Source: Siderastrea radians (lineage: Eukaryota; Cnidaria; Anthozoa; Scleractinia; Rhizangiidae). From it: DNA of 64,000 bases. A program made the position numbers and the translations under genes. The notes under the pieces were generated by a model. The model was not told the origin of the DNA. It saw only the letters and a program-made list of their open reading frames with translations, and did no database searches. The DNA is taken from assembly GCA_964017195.1 (NCBI GenBank), contig OZ024891.1, positions 3,883,920 to 3,947,919 of the forward strand. The letters are read 5' to 3'. Position 1 is the first letter of the stretch; every line of letters begins with the position of its first letter. Shown here piece by piece: positions 55,401-64,000 of the stretch.

Positions 55401-57235
55401 TGTCAAATAGCAGTGACTGTCGTCTTAGAATCAAAAGACTGACCTCCAACGCGGTCCTTAATGCTTGCGTGGGTTGCTCCGAGTTCGGGCGGATGAACTG
55501 CGCGGTCCAAGAGCAAAAGGTCTGGAGCTAGTGTGAATACGTAGAGAGACAACTGGCGATTTTGAGGCTTCGCCACTCGCAAGTATCTCCGTTTTTGGTG
55601 ATTTGAGTTAAGAGAGAAAAAGCAACTGTTTTGCTCGTCTACTTGAAGTCAGTGTCGATCCTTAGTGTCGAAAAATTGATTAAAACTGAAGCACTGTACA
55701 GATGAATAAATTTAAAAAACTTTACTGATAAATGATAGGTGCGTGATATGGACACGCTGCAAAGAGCGTAACCTACTTCAACTATCAATAACTTTTTCCA
55801 TATTTCACAGTAACCGGTGCGTAACCATGATGAAGCACTTTTTGAAACCGGCGATCACTTTAGAGGAATCACACCATATATAGTTATGCACGAATTATTT
55901 TTCATGGTACGGTAAAGTGATAAAATATATTAATAGTGCTCCACTGGTCACGGTTGATCCACCCTGGTGTTTCTGGCCCGACCTCGCAAGTTTTCTTTTT
56001 GGTGGTTTCAGCTACGCGTAATACTCAGGTAGGAAATTCAGTAAAGAGAACAAATTTTCTAGGAAGATTGCCTTACCTGTGCATAAAAGTCCATTTGGCC
56101 ATTTACTGTCCATGTACCTTAGTGTCAACCGTTCTCCTACGACCGGAAAACGGAATTCGGACCTCCATGTTATTTTTCCGTTTTCCTAGAGCATTAGCTG
56201 AAAGATAGCCATGGACTCCTGATATTAGACATTTTGTTTTCCGTTTCTCACCAAGCAGAAAGAAAGTCGGTACTTCCTGTCACCCTGAGAAGACCTGCAA
56301 TCCACCGATATGTTTTGGCGAAAATAACAAACAAAATAGCTGCCTTAGAAAATATTCCGGCGATATAAGGACTCTGTCAAAAGTTCCTTCTTCAAGAATG
56401 TGAAAGTTACGGAGATCTTCTCGTGGTGATCAAGAACCTTCCCAAGCCCGATTCCAAGGGCCTGTAGTTTGCGACTGGGTAAAAAGATTATCCACTCGAT
56501 TGGAACAATCGATATTATGGGTGTTTGTAGGAGTTGCATGAGTTGACAAGGCCCCTTCCTTCCAAACCCACTGAAATTCTCAGCGCCTTTAATGAGATGC
56601 CGTTTTATTAGTTGCCTTCATCACAATTAGCCTAACTAAACTAACTGGGAGGACACTGAAGTCCGCACAAATAATATTTTCTAAGGCGCAATTTTGTTTG
56701 TTCTTCTCGCCAAAGCATCTGTGTGGTTACCACGCCTTCTCTAAATTCGTGAGTCGGTCCGAGATCGGGCGTTCAAACTGCCCGGTCTAAGAACAAAATG
56801 TCTGAAGCGAGTGCGAATACAGAGACACACCCGCGGGTGTGTAAGGCTTGCACGCGACAAATCCCGCTTTCGGCGTTTTGGACCTCGGCGAAGAAAACAA
56901 GCGACTATGTTGCAGTCCAGGGGAGGCTGCTTAACCATGATACAATGCGGGCTGCTGAGCAACCTCCCCTGGTTGCAGTGTAGAACTTTTCATGGTAAAG
57001 AAAGTTCCAACATGGCAAGAAATGTAAGTGAAATCCCAATAAGACGAAAAACGAAAATGGAAGTTCGAATTCCGTTTTGCAATGACATAGGAACAACAGA
57101 AAGCGAAAGGGAAGTTCGATTTCCATTTTCCGATATTGTAACCGGGAACTGTAAATTGAAAAATGAAAGTCTTCAATTCCGTTTTCCAATTGTAAAGGGA
57201 AACGAAAAACAAACATAGGCACGCATAGCGTGCGT
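52441..57235. repeat. Inter-unit region 2-3, no gene recognised
   Basis: Contains blocks shared with unit 0 (54430-54915 with 3000-3650) and with the 1-2 interval (54900-57220). At 52500-52900 a phrase like TAGCTT.CATTTGAATGGTC recurs about every 110 bp. At 53805-53835 a strong hairpin GGCTGGCCAAACCAGCC lies next to CTTCTTCAGG. A palindromic pair AATATTTACTTCGCCTGAGG / CCTCAGGCGAGGTAAATATT is at 53112-53153. Confidence 0.6.
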
Positions 57236-60113
57236 GAGCTATTTTGTAGCTGTCAATGAGAGGTACGGAAATGGTTATTGAATGAACGTGCGTGTACCAA
57301 GGAATACTATTGTGATGTTGTTTATTTGAGTAGCGTTGAGCATTCGAAAAGTAGTGGTTCTTAGGCAGAGTGTAACTCATAAGTGGAGCTGTGTCCGATA
57401 TTGTGCAACCTTGTTCCCAGGGCTTTTAACAGATTTGAGGGTGATCAAAGATCAATGTTTGAGTTTATGTTAGTGGTTTGGAATTCGTATCTGTACGTCA
57501 TTGACCAATAGATGGTACGCTAATGCGCACAAATGTGGCTTCAAATTACGACAAAACAAGAAGAAAGTGAGATAAAATCTGTAAAATATCTGCCAACAGT
57601 GTGAATATGGGACAAACAAAATAATACAAAACGGTCCTTTCTGAAGCTCATTCTCAGATGTTTCTCGGAAGCTCATGGATTGAAATTTAATTTTGTGGCT
57701 TTCTGTTATAAAGATTATTTTCCATGGACAAATATTTTGGATCTAGTAGGAAGCGTAACTTGTCACAAAAATTAATTCTGTAATGTTTGAACCAGAAGAG
57801 AATAGCCGATCTTGAAAGTCACGTACGTCTTCTTCTTGCGTGACATCATGCTTGACGAACGTTGCAACTCCCGTATCCAGACAAATATATAAATAAGCTC
57901 TGTTTTATTTTCCACATTATTTCACACGGACGTACATTTTGGAACACACGTCTAAAATCGAGTAATACGCGTGGCTTTTTAGAAAAGATCATGCCATTGT
58001 GTGACTTGTGCAAGTCTTGTGTGACTAGTCATGTAGCAAACTGTCAAAAAAAAGCCAGAAACATCGCACGTGCTGACATACCGTGTAGCAATAATTTTTT
58101 CCGGATTAAAATTTTTGGGATTTTCGCGGTTTTTCCACGATCCTCCAAAAAAGTTCCCGCGAAAAATATAATTCCCGCAAAAATTTACTCCATCGTCGAA
58201 ATTTATATACAAACATCGCCTTTTACATGTGTCTCTTTCGTTCAAAAATAAAACGAAATTAGAAGCAAAACATTCAGAAATAAAACGATGAAATTGCAGT
58301 CGGTACATTACAAGTATTAAGCTGTTAAAAGCTTTAAAGAAAAGGATCGTCTGAGGGTACTCCATTGATTAACTGATTTAACGTGTTATACTTCTGCATG
58401 ATGTTCACCTGCATTCGATTGTTTATACTCAAAGAACGAGAATGTTATAATTCCAAATGGAAGGCCGCTTCCGGAAAATCGCAAAAATTAATTCCAAGGA
58501 AGAATAAACAGTTTCCCCAATCGCAAAAATTAGTCCTGCAAAACACACAAAAAAAATCGCCATTCGCAAAATTAAACTCCCGCAAAAAAATTGGTGTCAC
58601 ACGGTATTGGTCTCAGCTTTGCTGAAGCCACACAAAAATCAGTGGTTGTGTTCAGCGAAAAAATTTTGTTTTGATGAGCGTTTTGATGTGAAAGTAAGAT
58701 GCAAAATTGGGTGAAAATAATATTAAGGGATGTTTTGCTATGTAGAGAGGTGGTAATGGGCGAAGGAATCGTTGGAATTTTAAATGAGCGAATTCGAGAA
58801 TAATGGAGTGGTTCGCCTGTGTGGTAAACAACGTTATCACGTGGAGTACATGTGATCAAGTCAAGGCCAAATTTTGCCTAGTGTTTAGTGTGCGTCGTTT
58901 CACGTGTAAAGAACGTGTTATATTGATTGAACGTGAGATCAGGTTACTGTTTTGTGTAAACAAGTGGTGTTTTGTCACGTACAAACATGTGATGAGACAA
59001 AGTTCAATGGCAAGTCACGAGACTTTCATGAGACTGTCATAAGTTCGTTTCCGGCGCTTTTTATTGGATTTCGTGGCAGCTAGAGTTGTGTAACAAATGG
59101 AGAAACTTAAAAGGAAGCGGGGAATGAGTAAATTTATGCGTTTTTTGTACTCTGAAAAATGATAACCGATTTTTGTCTCTATAAAACTGTGAAACGAATC
59201 TTGCGTGGAGCTATTGCGTTTTTGTCTTCGTATTGGCGGTGGTAATTGTTTTGATTTAATTTGATTGTCGTGCTGATCTTTCCGCTCAATCTTTGTAAAA
59301 ACAATCCCGCTACCGCCACGCAGCCTAACCAGAACCCCATTTCTCTGGTAAGTCGCCTCTAACTTTGCGCTTAGCTAGTCGCACGTACGAGCAACGTTTA
59401 TGCCACCCATACAATCTTTTTCCTTGTCGACCTTGTGCCTTTGACGGACCTAGTGATCGAGTGGCATGGGCATTAATTTTAAAACCTACCGAAAGGTGCG
59501 AACAATAATTCGTTTTAGTTCGAAATTCACAATTCTGCCCTTTTTATACCTTCAAACTATTTGCCATCTATTTACCATCATTTACTATGGGACATCTCTG
59601 CACAGAAGTCACATTATTTCTCACACTCTAAAGTTGAACCATATAACTCCAAACGTAAGTTATGCGCATGCGTACAAAGGATTTGTTCCAATTCTCATCC
59701 ACCAAAACAAACGAAGCTGACAAATATTTCCTAGACCGAAGATCATAAATAGATAAGCCATGAATTATTTACTAGAACTCGCTTGCGCTCACGTGTAAAC
59801 CAGCTTTGTGCTGACGATTTGTGTTCTAAGGAAGTCTACCAAAAGGAAGCCAGCCAATTCTATTTGATATATAAATATCCAGCGTCAAGCAAATGAGATC
59901 CGGACACTTTCGTCGTGTCGCTTTGGTGGCGGAAATTTCCATGCGTTCTCATCTGCATTTTTGTTCCAGACCCGACAACTAGCCTTTCGGTAGAATTCGA
60001 CAGTCATCGGGAATGCCGAACATGGTCCAGCCAAAAACCAACCAAAGAACCAACCTTCCCAGAAACTTGAGGCTGCATGCTGACTATGAGGCTATTTTGT
60101 AGACAAAATAGCT
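57236..60113. mobile_element. ~2.9-kb insertion in unit 2-3 interval, short inverted ends
   Basis: The homologous 1-2 interval runs straight through this point (near 48740). The insert begins GAGCTATTTTGT and ends ACAAAATAGCTC. No transposase was recognised; an MITE is nested inside. Target duplication not resolved. Confidence 0.5.
58081..58604. mobile_element. MITE, CCGTGTGGCAC family (copy 2)
   Basis: Ends CCGTGTAGCAATAATTTTTT and the complement of GGTGTCACACGG, both next to TA. Interior TTCCCGCAAAAATT repeats, as in the copy at 4033-4506. Confidence 0.7.
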
Positions 60114-60716
60114 CAAAAATGGAAGTTCAGTCCCATATCGTTGGAAAACGAGATTCCGCGCGTGTCCGCGTGTTTCACTCGCTCGGCTATTTAGCGAACA
60201 GGTTAAAGAAATGTATTTACGTTCAGCGGAACTAAACTGTAATTGGCAGTGACGAAGAATGTAAATTACTTCATACTGCTATGAGCGCACGTGAGCCGTT
60301 ATGGCGTTAAGTGACTCTATTGTTGTTAGGTATATTTTGAAGGCTTGATGATTGTAATGTATTCATCTCAGCTCTCTAACTTTCAACTTTTATTTAAATT
60401 GTTTTCCATATTTCTTCTTACCTTTAACCCCCAAAGGTTTGTGCGACTAAATTTGGTTGGGGAATACGTTCCCAATTTTTTCCCATTGGGTTTTTTGGGT
60501 TTTCGTATCAGGTGGTGCACACGGTTAGTTATTATTATTATTATTATTAGTTTAGCCTGAGTGACTTTCTTCCCCTCAGTTTTTGGATAAAATATCAAAG
60601 CGCAAAGCGCGAGCTGCGTTCCGTTCCTCAGAAACGGGAATTTGTAGAACAAACAGAACCTTTCAGTTGTCCTACTTCCTTCTTCTGCTCAATCCCTCCT
60701 AGTTTTCACGTGCAGA
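60114..60716. other. End of the inter-unit region before unit 3
   Basis: 60114-60190 continues the block of 48750-48840, and 60585-60716 matches 48895-49010. No gene. (TTA)n at 60532-60550. Confidence 0.55.
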
Positions 60717-61222
60717 AGGAAAAGAAAGAGAGAGAGAGAAAGAAAGAAACGAAGGAAGAAAGAAAGGAAGAAGAAGAAGAACAAGAACAACAACAGCAAC
60801 AACAACAGCAACAACAACAGCAACAACAACAACAACAACAAGAAAAAGACAAGAAGAAGAACAACAACAACAACAAGAACAAGAACAAGAAGAAGAACAA
60901 GAAGAAGAAGAAGACCAACAACAACAGCAACAACAACAACAACAACAAGAAAAAGAAGGAGAAGAAAAAGAAGAACAAGAACAAGAAGAACAAGAAGAAG
61001 AAGAAGAAGAACAACAACAACAGCAACAACAACCACAACAGCAACAACAACAACAACAGCAACAAGAAAAAGAACAAGAAGAAGAACAAGAAGAAGAAGA
61101 AGAAGAAGAAGAAGAAGAAGAACAACAACAACAACAACAACAACAAGAAAAAGAACAAGAAGAAGAACAAGAAGAAGAAGAAGAAGGAGAAGAAGAAGGA
61201 CAACAACAACAACAACAACAAG
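60717..61222. repeat. ~500-bp GAA/CAA/CAG microsatellite of unit 3
   Basis: Mosaic of AAAGAG, AAG, CAA, CAGCAA and AAGAAC blocks. Long open frames in every phase (poly-Gln, poly-Lys/Asn, poly-Leu) are compositional artefacts. Confidence 0.97.
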
Positions 61223-62219
61223 AACTAAAAGGCAGATCAAGGGAATCGTGGAGAAGATTGCCAGAGGGAAAAAAAAGAGTTTAAGTGGAAAGCTAGAATG
61301 TGGTAGGACTGACTAAAAGCAGACCAGAATGAAAAGCTTTTGTTCGCCCCCTATAAGACACCCAGACTTTCTAAGAGTTCAGTTCCAGTAAATACCCTGT
61401 AAACCTCGTGCAAATTTAAATCTAGTAAAAGTTTACTTATCTCAGTTGGCCCGGGTCAACAGGCAGCTTTACTTTACTCCAAATATTTCGCGCTGTTGGG
61501 GCGCTCCTAATCTCCTCTTTGACTACTTTTCCTTGGCTTGTCGAATTTTTCACATTTTCCAGATTTCACAGTTTTGGTAACATTCTCATTCCTCGTTGGG
61601 GTCCTCCTAACCTCCTCTTTGACTGCTTTTCACCGACTTCACGAAATTCCAATTTTTTTTGTTTTTTGTGAAATTCGCAGTTCACTTTGGGCCCTTCTAA
61701 CATCCTCGTCGTCAGCTTTTCACTGACTTGACGAATTTTCCAAATTTTTGAATTTCGACGAATTCAGTTCCAAATTTTGTTTGTAAAAGTTTTTTTCCAA
61801 AATAACCGAGAACTACTCACTTCTTCCAGACTAATTAGTTGTATCATTTTGATAATGAGACAGTAATTGACAGCAATGGAGACACTACACAGACTCTTCG
61901 GTTTGGCTTGAACCTGGCACTTCGAACCTGGTGCCTGCGCACAGTCAAATCATCCGAGGACTGGCAGCCACGCATAGCTGTGGACATTGCTGGGCTGTTT
62001 CATTACACCTGCTTGTGTACATTTCGCTTCCCGTGTCCGGCAAAACCAGAAGTAGATATGAACTCATTTTGGCAAAACCTATTTTGAGCCAAAAAAATAT
62101 ACGGTAAGACTGATCCTTAATGAGCTAAAGAAAGATGCTGTAGACGAAAACAGAAAATTTGGATATATAAAGCTAAAATATATATGTGTGTGTGTTACAA
62201 AAAAATGCCTAGTATTTCG

Positions 62220-62274
62220 GTTTGTAAAACAAACCTTTTTTAGGGGCAACAGGAGTAGTCCCTAAAGAAGGTTT
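62220..62274 (-). other. Conserved two-way hairpin downstream of copy 3
   Basis: AAACCTTTTTTAGGGGC pairs with GTCCCTAAAGAAGGTTT through G-U pairs; an alternative pairing as in copy 1. Confidence 0.65.
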
Positions 62275-62694
62275 CTGTAACTACACCGTATGGATTAGTC
62301 TTACTGTATATTTTATTTCTTCGCATGCTTTACTGATCCAGGTCTACTTATGATCCGCCAACTCTCAACGACTCGTCGCTGTGGTCTCACCAGTTTTAAA
62401 GCTTTACTTTGAGCCCTTTGTCGGTTTTACGAACAGTTCGGCTCGGTTCTTAAGGGGCCCGGGTGACCAAACTTCATATAAACTAGTCGTGTCTTGGGAT
62501 TTTTCTAAAATTAAAAACTGCAATCTCAGGTTAATTGTAAACGTTTTAGTTTTACTCACTGGAATTTTACACAGATATCCTAACAAGTATTTTCTAACCA
62601 TTCATTATTTCGCTTGGCGGACCTACGTATGTTGTACTTTTCTGACTTCATCATGCACGCATTTAGGACCTATTTTTTCTCATTCCTTAAATGT

Positions 62695-62891
62695 TCACTT
62701 GTTTCCTTCCAGCGTCATTAGTATCTGGTTAGGATCATAATGAACATCAATACTCTTGATTTTCAAGTTCTCGTCCACCTCTGCCACAGCCATGCCGTAC
62801 ATTTCCAGCAGTTCGCCCGTTGGGGTCCTTCCTTTGTAGGGGCCGGTCCAGTGGGCCCAGTGGCGCCAAGAGAAGGCTACTCTTGGGGGGC
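62695..62891 (-). CDS. Pathogen-related protein copy 3, exon 3
   Basis: 197 nt, ends MTLEGNK-TGA. Confidence 0.86.
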
Positions 62892-63682
62892 CTAGGGACA
62901 AAATAAGGACCATTTAACAGGCGTGAGTGAATTATCTCCTTGCGAACCTAAGAGCAGTTGGTTCTAACTATGGACGCTACATTTCTAATCACTTGGGTAG
63001 TTTTCATAAGGGGACACAAGAGATTACAGATCACGTTTCTAGGGGACACTGTGCAGAGTCGTTGCTGCAACCGGAACTATGCACTTGAATGTGTCGCTGT
63101 TCACTCGAGGGCTTATTATGTGTTCCCTCTGGCTATTCAGGACTAATAACTGACTCTTCCCATTAAGTGGTACGGAGTCGTTGTCTCGGTCACAAACACC
63201 ACACTGAGTCCTTGTCATAGACACAACATATGTAACCTCCAGTGAGGGGACTAAGAGTCGTTCCCTGAGGCTCGTATGAACACTTCATTTGTATCCATTT
63301 CTTCGGGGTCATTCCGTTAATCATTGTCCATCCCAGCCATGCATAAACATTACATTACTACATTGTGACCTATAGAAACTGGACAGCTCCTAAAAAGAGA
63401 CACTCTGACGTAGATGCCCACTATGGGTGGGTCGACTGTAAGCTTCAGTGCTTTTCGATTCATACCTGAAAAGACTTCTATCAGTTCCCACGGAAACCCC
63501 TCGTTGAATGCTGACCTAAACGAATCATGGGATGATTCAAAGGTATGTGCGCTACTGTCGTACAGCGGCTGATTTTGCATCAAAGTATTGTAGTTTCCCT
63601 CTTCAATGAGTTCTTTCAAGTTGAATGAGCGTTGATTGTTGGCTCGAATAGTAAACGCTTCTCTGTCAACAGACTGCCAGTC
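62695..63682 (-). CDS. Pathogen-related protein (SnoaL-like), copy 3, exons 2 and 3 (exon 1 beyond the window)
   Basis: Exon 2 at 63682-63466 and exon 3 at 62891-62695, the same lengths as in copies 1 and 2. Exon 2 is followed by a gtatga donor. The translation of exons 2 and 3 is virtually that of copy 1 (AEVDENL instead of AEVEENL). Exon 1 should start about 410 bp beyond exon 2, just outside the window. Confidence 0.86.
63466..63682 (-). CDS. Pathogen-related protein copy 3, exon 2
   Basis: 217 nt, DWQSVDREAFTIRANNQRSF onwards. Confidence 0.85.
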
Positions 63683-64000
63683 CTGAGGGACAAGAAACAA
63701 CACTCGTTTTCTATCACACATATTTTTTTATCAACGTTCTATTATAACAGGGAATTGTTGGAAACACTTTTAAAATGAAAAACGTGGGATAGACATAATT
63801 ATATAACTACCAAGAGACAAATGTAACCGAGTGTAATGTCAGAAGGTCGTTACATTAAATGAATAGGATTTAGCCGAAATGAAAGTGTTTTTTTACAGGA
63901 CAAGACGTTGAGCTCGTAGATCAAAGTGAACTTCTGTGGAAGCTGGAACTGAAAACGCGACTTTGCTTTGTCTTGTTTTCACTCTTAGGTGTTAGTACGT

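Larger units (their letters stand above)
61223..64000 (-). repeat. Array unit 3 (gene plus 3' flank, cut by window end)
   Basis: Nearly identical to 39334-42080, including intron sequences. Confidence 0.92.

Noticed and set aside
57862..58251. 129-codon frame
   Set aside because: Runs into an ORF-less MITE and has no motif.
60689..61240. 170-180-codon frames rich in Leu/Val, Phe or Lys/Asn/Gln
   Set aside because: Artefacts of the GAA/CAA microsatellite, open in several phases at once.

Overview
The window is nuclear DNA of an invertebrate animal, most likely a cnidarian (a coral or other anthozoan). Support for this is an intron-containing animal-type actin gene, AT-rich intergenic DNA, Penelope-like and LINE relics, and many nested DNA transposons. 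The species is inferred, not proven. No rRNA gene, convincing functional tRNA gene, CRISPR array or bacterial operon was seen.

Layout. 1-3650 is the upstream part of a tandem unit of pathogen-related-protein (SnoaL-like) genes: a start-less exon 1 at the window edge, a 5'-truncated LINE, and a block repeated at 54.4 kb. 3651-15379 is degenerate repeat DNA invaded by a MITE, a palindromic tRNA-derived SINE (12-bp target duplication) and an 8.5-kb element with ~440-bp terminal inverted repeats (TIRs), which itself carries a Penelope-like relic and further MITEs. 15380-16415 is a Tc1/mariner-like relic. 16762-38868 is an actin gene of three coding exons (85+37+254 codons, 376 aa). Its second intron is 20.8 kb long, because a P-like transposon (17481-37608, 8-bp duplication GTTTCGAA) sits in an intron that would otherwise be about 0.68 kb.

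The P-like element is the most interesting object. After subtracting two nested insertions it is about 10.1 kb. It encodes a multi-pass membrane segment fused to a ubiquitin-like domain ending in Gly-Gly, followed immediately by a THAP-like zinc finger. Downstream come a P/THAP9-type RNase H transposase with two CCHC knuckles, a YqaJ/lambda-exonuclease-like nuclease, and a C-terminal region resembling a ubiquitin-specific protease. Ubl-GG plus a DUB-like protease suggests a self-processing polyprotein. The coding path is now broken by an insertion, about three frame changes and one in-frame TAA. A 7.0-kb Mutator-like element (30087-37121, 9-bp duplication GACTAAAGC) with a spliced transposase gene is nested near its right end.

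38.9-64 kb is a tandem array of pathogen-related-protein genes on the minus strand: two complete three-exon copies (207 aa each) and one cut by the window end. Each is followed by a conserved hairpin and a purine-rich or CAA-rich microsatellite. Units 1 and 3 are nearly identical and unit 2 is more diverged. A Harbinger-like element carrying a second Penelope relic, a hAT-type MITE and a ~2.9-kb insertion separate the units. The array occurs on both sides of actin, so the ~35-kb actin segment lies inside it.
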